64,000 nucleotides of DNA from Paracoccaceae bacterium (GTDB lineage: Bacteria > Pseudomonadota > Alphaproteobacteria > Rhodobacterales > Rhodobacteraceae), in NCBI GenBank assembly GCA_027489355.1, contig JAIXZY010000078.1:1-64000 (forward strand). Direction: 5' to 3'. Positions 42,617 through 51,898 of this stretch are shown piece after piece. The first letter of the stretch is position 1, and every line of letters starts with the position of its first letter. The notes beneath the pieces are model-generated. The model was not told the DNA's origin and did no database searches. It saw only the letters and a list, made by a program, of their open reading frames with translations. The position numbers and the translations under genes are program-made.

Positions 42617-44050
42617 TCAGCCCGCGCGCCGTTCGGCACTGACGCCCAGGGGAAACACCTTCGCCGGGTTCAGAAGCCATTTCGGGTCGAAGACATCCTT
42701 CACCCGCATCTGCGCCTCCATGTCCTCGGGGGCGAACTGCACCGACATGAGGTCGCGCTTCTCGATCCCCACGCCATGTTCGCCGGTCAGGCAGCCGCCG
42801 ACCTCCACGCACAGCTTCAGGATCTCGGCCCCGAAAGCCTCGCAGCGTTCCAGATCGCCGGGCTTGTTGGCGTTGAAGAGGATGAGCGGGTGCATGTTGC
42901 CGTCGCCCGCGTGGAAGACGTTGCCGACGTCCAGCCCGAACTCGCGGCTCATCTCGCCGATCCGTTTCAGCACATGCGGCAGGCTGGAGACCGGGATCGT
43001 CCCGTCCAGGCACATGTAGTCGTTGATCTGCCCCATCGCCCCGAACGCGCTTTTCCGCCCCAGCCAGATGCGCCTGGCCTGGTCTTCGTCGGCAGCTTCG
43101 CGGAACTCCACCGGGTCATGGGCCAGCGCGATCTGCTTGATCCGGGCGAGCTGTTCCGCGATCTCGGCCGCGGACCCCTCCACCTCGATGATGAGAAGCG
43201 CCTCGCAATCCGGGTAGCCCGCCTTGGCGAAGGCTTCCGTGGCGCGGATACAGGGGCGGTCCATGAACTCGATGGCGACGGGCAGGATGCCCGCCTTGAT
43301 GATGTCGCTGACGCAGGCCCCCGCCACCTCGTTCGAGTCGAAGCCCACCAGCACCGGCCGCGCGCCCTCGGGCTTGGGCAGAATGCGCAGCCAGGCCTCG
43401 GTCACGACGCCCAACTGCCCTTCCGAGCCGCAGACGACCCCCAGCAGGTCAAGCCCCGCCGGCTCGCCCCAGGGTCCGCCCAGCGTAACCACCGTGCCGT
43501 CCATCCTGACCAGCGTCACGCCGAGCAGGTTGTTCGTCGTCACCCCGTATTTCAGGCAATGCGCCCCGCCCGAATTCATCGCGATGTTCCCGGCGATGGC
43601 GCAGGCCAGCTGGCTGGAGGGATCGGGCGCGTAGAAGAACCCCTCCGCCTCCACCGCGCCGCTGACGGACAGGTTCGTGCGGCCCGACTGGACGCGGATG
43701 AAGCGGTTCTCGTAGTCCGTCTCCAGCACCGCGTTCATCCGCGCCACGCCCAGGATCACGCTGTCGGCCGTTGGCATCGCGCCCCCGGCCAGCGAGGTTC
43801 CCGACCCGCGCGGGACCACCGGGACGCCCTCCTCCCAGCAGACCCGCAGGACGGCGCTGACCTCTCCGGTCGAGCGCGGCAGGACGGCGGCCAGCGGCGG
43901 GCAGCGGTAGGCGGTCAGCGCGTCGCATTCGTAGGCGCGCAGTTCCTCGGGCGCGTCGATCACGCCGTCAGCCGACAGGACGGCGCGCAGACGTTCCACG
44001 ATCCGCGCCTTGCGGACGATCACCCCTTGGTCCGGTGCTGGCATGTCCAT
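42617..44050 (-). CDS. glcD: Glycolate oxidase subunit GlcD (FAD-linked)
   Basis: 477 residues. FAD-binding landmarks PRGSGTSLAGGAMP, DPSSQLACAIAGNIAMNSGG and GVTTNNLLGVTLV; C-terminal HAGDGNMHPLILFN and GEHGVGIEKRDLM, typical of the GlcD/DLD family. It is the catalytic flavoprotein of glycolate oxidase. ATG 44050 is chosen; ATG two codons later is equivalent. First gene of glcD-glcE-glcF. The 82-base gap upstream is A+T rich and holds the promoters of glcD and of the divergent gene. Confidence 0.96.
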   Translation of the reverse strand: MDMPAPDQGVIVRKARIVERLRAVLSADGVIDAPEELRAYECDALTAYRCPPLAAVLPRSTGEVSAVLRVCWEEGVPVVPRGSGTSLAGGAMPTADSVILGVARMNAVLETDYENRFIRVQSGRTNLSVSGAVEAEGFFYAPDPSSQLACAIAGNIAMNSGGAHCLKYGVTTNNLLGVTLVRMDGTVVTLGGPWGEPAGLDLLGVVCGSEGQLGVVTEAWLRILPKPEGARPVLVGFDSNEVAGACVSDIIKAGILPVAIEFMDRPCIRATEAFAKAGYPDCEALLIIEVEGSAAEIAEQLARIKQIALAHDPVEFREAADEDQARRIWLGRKSAFGAMGQINDYMCLDGTIPVSSLPHVLKRIGEMSREFGLDVGNVFHAGDGNMHPLILFNANKPGDLERCEAFGAEILKLCVEVGGCLTGEHGVGIEKRDLMSVQFAPEDMEAQMRVKDVFDPKWLLNPAKVFPLGVSAERRAG

Positions 44051-44132
44051 AGACGATCCCCCGCTGACTGGTAAAGAAATATAACCAATTTAACCGGCTG
44101 ACAAGGAAAAACCCCGCCCCTAACGTGGCGCA
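44051..44132. promoter_or_regulatory. Divergent promoter/operator region between glcD and the DUF599 gene
   Basis: The centre (44069-44105) is A+T-rich for this genome and has CTGGTAAAG, ATATAACCAATTTAACC and GGCTGACA. The TGGT and ACCA half-sites (44068-44071 region and 44084 onward) are reminiscent of GntR-type operators such as those bound by GlcC, but spacing is irregular. No regulator gene is adjacent. Confidence 0.35.
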
Positions 44133-44822
44133 ATGACGATGGACCTTGGCAGTCTTCCGACGCATGACCTGATCCTGCTTGCCGTGCTGATCCTGGCGTG
44201 GCTGGTGTCGGGTTGGCTCAGCGAGCATCCGCCGAAGGCACTGCCCTCAGTGTCCTTTCTGATGGAGGACTACCGGCGCGACTGGATGCGCACCTTCGTC
44301 ACCCGCCAGCCGCGCATCTTCGACGCCACGCTGATCGACAGCCTGCGCCAGGGGACCGCCTTCTTCGCCAGCGCCTGCATGATCGCAATCGGCGGCGGGG
44401 TGGCGCTGATCGGCAACGCCGGGGCGGTCGAGCGGCTGACGGACGAGCTGCCTCTGGCCGGACCGGGACCAGAGGTCGCGCTGAAGATGCTGCCGGTGAT
44501 CGGCTTCCTCGCCAATGCGCTTCTCAAGTTCGTCTGGGCGCATCGCCTCTTCGGCTACTGCTCGATCCTGATGGCCGCGGTCCCGAATGACCCGCATGAC
44601 GCGCTGTCCTTCCACCGCGCGGGTCAGGCGGCCGAAATCAACATCACCGCGGCGAAAAGCTTCAACCGGGGGCTGCGGTCGATCTACTTCGCGCTGGCCG
44701 CGCTTGGCTGGCTGCTCGGCCCCTGGGGCCTGCTGGCGGGAACGGTGCTGGCGACCGGCATCCTTCTGCGGCGCGAATTTGCCAGCCACTCACGCCAGGT
44801 GATCCTCGCCCGCGAGCCGTAA
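44133..44822 (+). CDS. DUF599 family membrane protein
   Basis: 229 residues. Four membrane segments. Characteristic pieces are MEDYRRDWMRTFVTRQPRIFDATLIDSLRQGTAFFAS (short: YRRDWM, RIFDATLI) and KFVWAHRLFGYCSILMAAVP, RAGQAAEINITAAKSFNRGLRSIYFALA. This is the DUF599 family of unknown role. It diverges from glcD and its last 33 bases overlap the convergent amine oxidase gene. Confidence 0.9.
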   Translation: MTMDLGSLPTHDLILLAVLILAWLVSGWLSEHPPKALPSVSFLMEDYRRDWMRTFVTRQPRIFDATLIDSLRQGTAFFASACMIAIGGGVALIGNAGAVERLTDELPLAGPGPEVALKMLPVIGFLANALLKFVWAHRLFGYCSILMAAVPNDPHDALSFHRAGQAAEINITAAKSFNRGLRSIYFALAALGWLLGPWGLLAGTVLATGILLRREFASHSRQVILAREP

Positions 44823-46040
44823 GGCCACCTGCCCCGCCACCGCCTCGCCGGACAGCCGCGCCCCGGCGGCGGTCTGTTTCAGGCCCCCGGCCAGCGCCTC
44901 GCCCGCGAACCAGATGCGGTCGCCCACCGGGTCCTTCAGCACCTCGCGTGCATGGGCCTTGCCAGGGCGGGCGGCGGCGTAGCCTCCCCGCACATGGCGC
45001 TCCGCTGACCAGTTGGTCATGGTGCCGTGGGTCACCGCCTTCCGCAGCTCTGACCCGAAGAGGTCCACCAGCCGGTCGGTGACGAAATCCACCGCCGCCG
45101 CGCGGCCGGCGGCCTCCATCTCCCAGGCGAAGTCACCGCCGACGAAGCCTATCAGCAGGTCGGTGTCGAAGGGGAAGGCGAGGAAATAGAGGTCGTGCCG
45201 CGCGTGGCGTTCGATCAGCAGGTCGTCGAAGGGTTCGAGTCCAAGGCGCGTGCCTTCGATGCGGACCGGGATCTTGGTCAAGAGGCCCATCGGCAGGTCG
45301 AAGATCGCCTCCTGGTGGCCAAGCGGCAGGTCGGGGGTGAAGGCGATGTCCTCGAAGGCCAGGACACCCGTGGACACGGTGACGATGGCCGCCCGCGCGC
45401 GGATCGTGCCCTGGTCCGTCTCGACCTGCACGCCCGGCCCGTCCCAGCGGATCCGGCGGACGGGCGTGGAGAGCGTCACCGGCACGTCCGAGCCCCAGCG
45501 GTGGATCAGGGCACCGAAGCCTTCGCGGGTGAAGTAGTTCGGGTCAAGGTCGGCGGCGGCGCGGTAGTCGGTGACGCTGATCTCGTCATCATCGGCGCCG
45601 AAGTCCATCGGCCCGGCGAAGGTCGCGCTGACGCGGAGGCTGTGGCAGGCTTCGACCAGGGTCGAAAGGCGGTCGCTTGATCCCTTATGGCGTTCGATGC
45701 AGGCGTGAAGCGCGGCCTCGGCGCGTTTCTCGCGCTCCATCTCGGCCTCGGTCGCCTTGCGACGGCCGAACCAGAGGTGGTCGAGGCCCATGTCGTGATG
45801 CTGCAAGGTCCAGCCCGCCGCGACGGCCTCGGGGAAGAAAGGGTTGCGGTCGGCGGCGTGAAGCCAGGCACAGCCGATATCGAAGGGGATGCCGAAGTCG
45901 GTCGTGGTCGTCCACGCCCGGCCGCCGATGCGGTCCATCGCCTCGACCAGCCGGAAGGTCAGCCCCGCCGCCCGCAGTCGCCTCGCCGCCGCAAGCCCCG
46001 CGCATCCGGCCCCGACGATCACCACATCGACCTGCGTCAT
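44790..46040 (-). CDS. FAD-dependent amine oxidase-like protein
   Basis: 416 residues. The N-terminal FAD-binding motif is VIVGAGCAGLAAARRLRAAG, then GGRAWT (the GGR motif of the amine oxidase family). RGGYAAARPGKAHAREVL, WFAGEALAGG and GARLSGEAVAGQVALRL near the C-terminus match flavin monoamine oxidases. The substrate is unknown. No signal peptide. Its end overlaps the DUF599 gene on the other strand. Confidence 0.92.
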   Translation of the reverse strand: MTQVDVVIVGAGCAGLAAARRLRAAGLTFRLVEAMDRIGGRAWTTTTDFGIPFDIGCAWLHAADRNPFFPEAVAAGWTLQHHDMGLDHLWFGRRKATEAEMEREKRAEAALHACIERHKGSSDRLSTLVEACHSLRVSATFAGPMDFGADDDEISVTDYRAAADLDPNYFTREGFGALIHRWGSDVPVTLSTPVRRIRWDGPGVQVETDQGTIRARAAIVTVSTGVLAFEDIAFTPDLPLGHQEAIFDLPMGLLTKIPVRIEGTRLGLEPFDDLLIERHARHDLYFLAFPFDTDLLIGFVGGDFAWEMEAAGRAAAVDFVTDRLVDLFGSELRKAVTHGTMTNWSAERHVRGGYAAARPGKAHAREVLKDPVGDRIWFAGEALAGGLKQTAAGARLSGEAVAGQVALRLAGEDHLA

Positions 46041-46115
46041 GGCAGAGTCCCCCCTTGGGCAGCGCGCGCAACCTGGACAGCAGTCAAAGGCTGTTGCCGA
46101 AGCAGCATACAGGAC

Positions 46116-46180
46116 CCTGACGAGTTTTCTGCGAAAACTCGCGCTTCGAACTTTCGCAGAAAGTTCGTCGGGTCGTCAGG
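46116..46180. repeat. Paired-hairpin element 3, with an outer closing stem
   Basis: Hairpin A, 46121-46141, CGAGTTTTC - TGC - GAAAACTCG. Hairpin B, 46147-46167, CGAACTTTC - GCA - GAAAGTTCG. Both have nine perfect pairs and 3-base loops that are exact reverse complements. CCTGACGA (46116) and TCGTCAGG (46173) can close both into a three-way junction. It begins at the stop codon of the 46176-48242 gene, so it may be its terminator. Nothing else is visible in this 135-base gap. Confidence 0.85.
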
Positions 46181-48242
46181 CCGCCTTCGCGCCCTTGCGG
46201 CCCTCGATCAGCCAGGCGACGACGGCCAGGCCCGCCGCGATCAGAAGCCAGGCCCAGGCGGGAAGGAAGGGGACCACATTGACCGAGGTGGTCAGATAGG
46301 CCTCGCGCGGGGTGATACCGATCCAGCCTCGGCCCACGGCAACGCGGCCCTCGGCCACAGTGCGGATGTCGGGACTACCGGGTTCAAGGCGCGTGACGCC
46401 GCCCCTGGTCGCCTCGGCCAGAGGGGCCAGATCGGCGCCCGAGGCGATGGTCTCGACAAATTCGCGAGGTGTCGCCGAACCGACGGCGATCACCCGGGTC
46501 AGGTCGCCCTGTTCCAGTCGATAGAGCCCGAGCACCGGCGCCTGAAAGACCGCCTCGTAACGACCGGGCGTGGCAAGCGGCATGGCAAGCTCGCTGACCG
46601 TCCCGTCGGGCGCGGTGATCGTGACCGGGCCGGGGTCCTCTTCGGCCAGCGTGCGGCGGGTCACCGTCATCGCCTCGCCCTTCACTTCGGCGGTCAGGGT
46701 TTCCTCTTCCAGCTCGGGCTCTTTCAGCATCCAGTGCGCCAGCCTGCGCAGCAGTTCCAGCTGCGGCCCGCCCCCTTCGTAGCCCCGGCCCCAGAGCCAG
46801 GCCTGGTCCGAGGCGAGCACCGCGACCCGGCCCTGGTCGACCCGGTTCAGGACCAGCAGCGGCAGGTCGCGCGCGCCCGACATGAGCACCTGACCGGCAA
46901 CGGGTTCGACCTCGATCTGGCGGAACCAGCGACCCCAGCCGCCTTCGGGCGCGTCCTTCTCCAGTCCTTCGGTCACCGGGTGGCGCTGACCAAGCTCGGT
47001 GATCTTCGGGCGGAAGCCCTCCTCGATCACCTGAGCGGTAGGGGCCACCGGCAGGATTTCCGCCAGGGGCGAGCGGTAGAGGCTGTCGACCGCGCCGAAC
47101 TCCGGCCCCGCGGCGACAAGGACGGTGCCCCCGCCGCGGACATAGTTCACCACGTTCTCGATGTAGGACATCGGCAGGATGCCCCGCATCCGGTAGCGGT
47201 CGAAGATGATCAGGTCGAATTCCTCGATCTTCTCGACGAACAGCTCGCGCGTGGGGAAGGCAATCAGCGACAGCTCGTCCACCGGCACGCCGTCCTGCTT
47301 TTCCGGCGGGCGCAGGATGGTGAAATGCACCAGGTCCACCGCCGCGTCGGATTTCAGCAGGTTGCGCCAGACCCGCTCGCCCGCATGCGGCTCGCCGGAG
47401 ATCAGAAGCACGCGCAACCGGTCGCGCACGCCGTTGATCTGGACGGCGACGGCATTGTTGCGGTCGGTGATCTCGCCCTCGACCGGATCGACCGAGAACT
47501 GCAGGACGTTCGCCCCGCCATGCGGCAGTGTCACCGGCAGTTCCAGGTCCTGGTTCAACGGCACCGTGTAGGTGGCCGGTTCCTCGGTGTCGATCGAGAT
47601 GGTAAGCTGCACCTCGGTCCCGGGGAGCGGCGCGCCCACGTCCTCGACCCGGAGCGTCAGCTTGAATTCCTCGCCGATGATGGCGAAGGCGGGGGCGTTC
47701 TTCACGGTGATGCGACGATCCCAGTCGGCCTCCTCGCCCGTGAGAAGCACCTGCAGCGGTGCGGGCAGGTTCGGCACCACGCCCAGGTCATGCACGCGGC
47801 CGTCGGTGATCAGGATCGTCCCGGCGATCCGCGCGCGGGGTTCCTCGGCCAGGGCCTCGGAGACGGCGGTCAGCGCCAGCGTCCCGGCATCCTCTTCGCC
47901 GTCGCCGACGCGGTGGATCCGCAGTTCGGTGTTCGGCATCTGCGCGATCTCGGCCTGGACCGAGGCGATGGCGGCCTCGGTCTGGGCGCGGCGGTCGCCA
48001 AGGCCCTGGCTCGCGCTGTCATCGACGACGAGGATCACGATGTCGGACAGGTTCTGGCGTTCCTCCTCCTGCAAGGCGGGGTTCGCCAGGGCCAGGACCA
48101 GCGCCGCCAGCGCCAGCGCGCGCAGCCACCAACCCGACAACCCGCGCCACAGCGCGAGCGCGACCAGCACCACGGCAGCGGCGGCCAAGGCATAGACCAG
48201 CCAGAGCGACACCAGCGGGGCGAAGACAACAGAGGCGGTCAT
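46176..48242 (-). CDS. Membrane protein with VWA/glutamine-amidotransferase-like domain, last gene of MoxR operon
   Basis: 688 residues. N-terminal membrane segments (VVFAPLVSLWLVYALAAAAV; WWLRALALAALVLALANPAL) lead to a VWA-like stretch where the metal site is VVDDSASQG, which departs from DxSxS. A middle part resembles the class I glutamine amidotransferase-like fold of this family (LRVLLISGEPHAGERVWRNL, VRGGGTVLVAAGPEF). A C-terminal membrane helix (AWLLIAAGLAVVAWLI) ends it. It overlaps the gene upstream by ATGA. Likely works with MoxR in envelope or complex assembly. Confidence 0.85.
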   Translation of the reverse strand: MTASVVFAPLVSLWLVYALAAAAVVLVALALWRGLSGWWLRALALAALVLALANPALQEEERQNLSDIVILVVDDSASQGLGDRRAQTEAAIASVQAEIAQMPNTELRIHRVGDGEEDAGTLALTAVSEALAEEPRARIAGTILITDGRVHDLGVVPNLPAPLQVLLTGEEADWDRRITVKNAPAFAIIGEEFKLTLRVEDVGAPLPGTEVQLTISIDTEEPATYTVPLNQDLELPVTLPHGGANVLQFSVDPVEGEITDRNNAVAVQINGVRDRLRVLLISGEPHAGERVWRNLLKSDAAVDLVHFTILRPPEKQDGVPVDELSLIAFPTRELFVEKIEEFDLIIFDRYRMRGILPMSYIENVVNYVRGGGTVLVAAGPEFGAVDSLYRSPLAEILPVAPTAQVIEEGFRPKITELGQRHPVTEGLEKDAPEGGWGRWFRQIEVEPVAGQVLMSGARDLPLLVLNRVDQGRVAVLASDQAWLWGRGYEGGGPQLELLRRLAHWMLKEPELEEETLTAEVKGEAMTVTRRTLAEEDPGPVTITAPDGTVSELAMPLATPGRYEAVFQAPVLGLYRLEQGDLTRVIAVGSATPREFVETIASGADLAPLAEATRGGVTRLEPGSPDIRTVAEGRVAVGRGWIGITPREAYLTTSVNVVPFLPAWAWLLIAAGLAVVAWLIEGRKGAKAA

Positions 48243-51025
48243 TGGCCCAGCCTTTCCAGAAGCGCCGGGACGTGGACCTGGTCGGATTTGTAGTTGCCGG
48301 TCAGCACATGCATGATCAGGTTGATGCCGAAGCGGTAGGCGATCTCGCGCTGCTGCTCGCCCGCGAAGCCGCGCCCGATGGGGACCAGCGGCACGCCCAT
48401 GTCATCCGTCGCCCAGGCGCTGGCCCAGTCCGCCCCGCCGATCACCACCGGCGTCACCCCGTCGTTGAGGTTGCGGAAGGGCATCCCCTCGGCCGCCTCG
48501 GCCGTCGCATCGGGCGCGGCCTCGACCCAGACCTGCCCGCCCTGGTAGCGGCCGGGGAAGTCCTGAAGCAGGTAGAAGGTCCGGGTCAGCACATGGTCCA
48601 GCGGAATGGGCTCGAGCGGCGGGATGTCGAGGCCGGCGGCGATCTGTTGCAGGGCCTGGCCCTCGGGCGTGGTCCCGCCGCCGAAGCCGGTCAGGTCGGC
48701 GTCCCGGGTATCGAAAAGGATCATTCCCCCCGTCCGCAGATACTGGTTCAGCTTGCCATAGGCCGCCTCCGACGGCTGGGCCGCCCCCGCCACGACGGGC
48801 CAGTAGAGGAAGGGAAAGAACGCGAGTTCGTCCTTTTCGAGATCGACCGCCATCGGCATCATCGGCTCGACCGAGGTGCGCTGCCAAAGCTTGTCGGAGA
48901 GCCCCAGAAGGCCGGCGCGCGACATCTCGTCGACCTGCGGATCGCCGGTCAGCACATAGGCCAGCACCACCGAAGAGGTCGCCTGGATCGCGAAGTCGTC
49001 CTGCGGGCCGGGGGTGTCCTGCGCGGCGGCGGGGCGCGGCGCGGCGGCCAGCAGTGCCAGCGCCAGGACCGCCGCCGTTCCCCGCGCAAGTCCGCGCAGG
49101 CGGCCTGCCAGCCAAAGGGCGGCCAGAACGTCCAAGAGCAGCAGCACCGCGGCAAAGGTCAGGAAATCGCCCTTCAGCGCCCGCACCGCCCGCGCCTCCA
49201 GCCGGTCCACCGGCACCGATTGCGGCCAGACGGCGGGGGTCAATTCCGTCTCGGCCCCGATCACGTTCAGCGCCACGCGGCGGTCGGCGCCGGCGTAAAG
49301 CCCGGGCTGGAACGCCAGGCTCGGCCCCTCGGCGATCGCCTTGGCCAGCGCCTCGCCCTCGACCCCCGGCAGTTCGCCCGCGTCGGTGGTCGAGCCATAG
49401 GCGTCCAGCACCACCTGCGGCACCCAGGTCTGGCCCGAGAGATCCGCCGCCTCGGGCTGGGCGGGCTTGGTCGAAACGGCCAGCCGTTCCAGCATCTGCA
49501 CGAAGAGGCCCGAAAGCGGCAACGAGGACCATTCGGCGTTGGCGGTGACATGGACCAGCACCACCTGTCCCCCGCCGACGACCTTGCGCGTCATCAGCGG
49601 CGTGCCGTCGTCCAGCGCGGCGATGGTGCGTTCGGCCAGGTCCGGGTCGGGCTGGGCCAGCACCTGTTCGCGCACCACCACATCCGGTGGGGCGGTCAGG
49701 CCGAAGAAGGGCGAGCCTTCCGGGAAGGGCGCCAGCGCCTTGGGTTCCCCCCAGCTCATCGCGCCGCCGACGGTGCGGCCGCCTTCGCGCAGGCGCACGG
49801 GAAGCAGCGGGTCCTCGTCGATGCGGCTGACGTCGCTCGCGGCCAGCACCGGACCGGCGAAGCGCAGAAGAAGACCGCCCTTCTCCACCCAGTCCAGCAG
49901 CGCCTCGCGTTCCGGTCCCGCGATCTCGGCCACGTCGGCCAGGATCACCACGTCGGGGTTCGCCAAGAGCGTGTCCTTGAGGTTTCCCTCGATCAGGTCC
50001 GCCGTGGGCTGAAGCGCCTGCCGCAGGTAGTGCAGCGGCGAGAGAAGCTGCAGGGTCTCTGCCTCGGCGCTGCTTTGGATCAGGGCGATCTTGCGCCGCT
50101 TGAGGCTGTCATCGGCGAGGCTGACCGCGCCCGCGGTGCGCTGGCCTTGCAGGACGAAGCGGGTGATGCGGTTGCGCAGTTCCGGCGGCAGGTCCATCGC
50201 GGCCTCGGCCGTGGCGGCCCCGCTGTCGAAGCCCAGCGTCACGCGCCCCAGATCGCGCTCGACGCCCGAGGGGTCCGGCCCCTGGGCCACCACCTCGACC
50301 GACCCGGCCTCGGCGGCGGGCATCCGGCTGGCGGAGACGACAACCTTGCCCTCCTCGAACCGCGGCGGGTGCAGGCCGTAGACCGCGCGGGTATTCTCGA
50401 TCACCCGGACAGCGCCCCGCGACTGGAGCGCGGACAGCAACACGTCGCGCCCCTCATGCGCCAGGCCGTCGGACAGCCAGACGCTTTCGAAATCTCCGTC
50501 GGGCAGCGCCGCGGCCCAGTCGGTGAACCCGCCGGGCGCCCAGGCCTGCGGCTGCAACCCCGCGGCGCGGCCGGCCCAGGCTTCGGCGGTCTGGAACTCC
50601 ACCCCGGCGGGCGCGTCGCTCAGGCGGATCAGCGCGACGGGGCGGCCCTGCACCCCGGCCTCGGCCACCAGCGCCTGGACCTTCTCCAGCCGCTGCGGCC
50701 AGTCACGGGCGTCGGCCCAGCCGCCGTCGACCACGATCAGCACCGGCCCCGTCCCCGGCGCGCGGTCGTCCGGGTTCAGGACCGGCCCGGCAAAGCCCAG
50801 GATCACCGCGCCGATGGCCAGCGTGCGCAGAAGAAGAAGCCACCAGGGCGTCTTGTCCGTCTCGGCCTCTTCGTCCTTCAGCCCCAGAAGCAGCGCCACG
50901 CCCGGAAACCGCCGCCGGATTGGCGCGGGCGGCACGGCGCGGAGCAACAGCCACAGGATCGGCAGCGCGATCAGCGCGACCAGAAGCCAGGGGGCCACGA
51001 AGCCGACAGGGCCAAGGGTGAACAT
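48239..51025 (-). CDS. BatA/DUF4159 domain membrane protein
   Basis: 928 residues. The N-terminus is the BatA (aerotolerance regulator) type: FVAPWLLVALIALPILWLLL, RRRFPGVALLLGLKDEEA, TPWWLLLLRTLAIGAVILGF. A VWA-like domain and a large periplasmic-like middle follow. After a membrane helix (DFLTFAAVLLLLDVLAALWL, about 625-645) and RGTAAVLALALLAAA comes the C-terminal DUF4159 domain (MILFDTRDADLTGFG, PLDHVLTRTFYLLQDFPGRY, GINLIMHVLTGNYK). It abuts the DUF58 gene and overlaps the next by four bases. Confidence 0.9.
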   Translation of the reverse strand: MFTLGPVGFVAPWLLVALIALPILWLLLRAVPPAPIRRRFPGVALLLGLKDEEAETDKTPWWLLLLRTLAIGAVILGFAGPVLNPDDRAPGTGPVLIVVDGGWADARDWPQRLEKVQALVAEAGVQGRPVALIRLSDAPAGVEFQTAEAWAGRAAGLQPQAWAPGGFTDWAAALPDGDFESVWLSDGLAHEGRDVLLSALQSRGAVRVIENTRAVYGLHPPRFEEGKVVVSASRMPAAEAGSVEVVAQGPDPSGVERDLGRVTLGFDSGAATAEAAMDLPPELRNRITRFVLQGQRTAGAVSLADDSLKRRKIALIQSSAEAETLQLLSPLHYLRQALQPTADLIEGNLKDTLLANPDVVILADVAEIAGPEREALLDWVEKGGLLLRFAGPVLAASDVSRIDEDPLLPVRLREGGRTVGGAMSWGEPKALAPFPEGSPFFGLTAPPDVVVREQVLAQPDPDLAERTIAALDDGTPLMTRKVVGGGQVVLVHVTANAEWSSLPLSGLFVQMLERLAVSTKPAQPEAADLSGQTWVPQVVLDAYGSTTDAGELPGVEGEALAKAIAEGPSLAFQPGLYAGADRRVALNVIGAETELTPAVWPQSVPVDRLEARAVRALKGDFLTFAAVLLLLDVLAALWLAGRLRGLARGTAAVLALALLAAAPRPAAAQDTPGPQDDFAIQATSSVVLAYVLTGDPQVDEMSRAGLLGLSDKLWQRTSVEPMMPMAVDLEKDELAFFPFLYWPVVAGAAQPSEAAYGKLNQYLRTGGMILFDTRDADLTGFGGGTTPEGQALQQIAAGLDIPPLEPIPLDHVLTRTFYLLQDFPGRYQGGQVWVEAAPDATAEAAEGMPFRNLNDGVTPVVIGGADWASAWATDDMGVPLVPIGRGFAGEQQREIAYRFGINLIMHVLTGNYKSDQVHVPALLERLGQ

Positions 51026-51898
51026 CTACCGCCCCCCCTGCAGTGCCAGATAGGCCCAGAGCAGCGCCGATTGCGCCGGGGCGCCGGTGTGGTGCGTGGT
51101 GAAGTGCCAGCCCACCGACCGGGCGAGCTGCGCCAGGCGATCCTTCCGCTCGGCCAGACGGGCCAGGTAACGGTCGCGCAGGTCGCCCGCCCGCTGGGTT
51201 TCGTGCCGCAGCGTTCCGCCCATCGATTCAAAGATCGTGCGGCCGTCGAAGGGGAACTCCTCTTCCGCCGGGTCCAGGACCTGGATCAGCACGCCCTTCA
51301 CGCCCCGGTCGGCGGCGCGGGCCAGCCCCGCCTCGATCCCGGAAAGGTCGCCCAGGAAATCCGACAGGAACACCCCCCGCCCGTGGCTGACCATCCCTTC
51401 GGTTTCCGGCGCGCCGTAGTCCTCGCCCGTCTCCTCGCCCGCCAGCCGTGCGGCCAGCCGCAGCAGCTGCGCCCGACCCGCCCGCGGGGCGGCGAGACCG
51501 GCAAGGCCCACCCTTTCCCCGCCGCGCAGCAGCAGGACAGCCAGCGCCAGACCCAGAAGCCTGGCCCGGTCCGCCTTGGGCGCGCGGGACGCGTCGCCGG
51601 TGAAGGCCATCGACTTCGACGGATCAACCCAGATCGTGACCGATTGCGCCGCCTGCCATTCGCGTTCGCGCACGAAATGCGCGTCGGACCGGGCCGAGCG
51701 GCGCCAGTCGATCATCCGCGCCGAATCGCCGTGATGCGCCGGGCGATACTGCCAGAATTCATCCCCCAATCCCGCGCGCCGCCGCCCATGCTCGCCCATC
51801 ATCACGGTCGAGGCCAGCATCTCGGCCTCGGCCAGCAGGGGTGGCAGGGTCTGCCCCAGCGCCTCGGCGCGGGAGCGGAGATCGGGGGCTGCGCTCAC
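51026..51898 (-). CDS. DUF58 domain protein
   Basis: 290 residues. DUF58 core GLGDEFWQYRPAHHGDSARMIDWRRSARSDAHFVREREWQ (key: ARMIDWRRSA) and a following VWA-like segment VTIWVDPSKSMAFTGD. DUF58 proteins are regular partners of MoxR AAA+ ATPases. It overlaps moxR by four bases at its start and abuts the BatA-like gene. Cytoplasmic; no membrane segment is obvious. Confidence 0.93.
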   Translation of the reverse strand: MSAAPDLRSRAEALGQTLPPLLAEAEMLASTVMMGEHGRRRAGLGDEFWQYRPAHHGDSARMIDWRRSARSDAHFVREREWQAAQSVTIWVDPSKSMAFTGDASRAPKADRARLLGLALAVLLLRGGERVGLAGLAAPRAGRAQLLRLAARLAGEETGEDYGAPETEGMVSHGRGVFLSDFLGDLSGIEAGLARAADRGVKGVLIQVLDPAEEEFPFDGRTIFESMGGTLRHETQRAGDLRDRYLARLAERKDRLAQLARSVGWHFTTHHTGAPAQSALLWAYLALQGGR

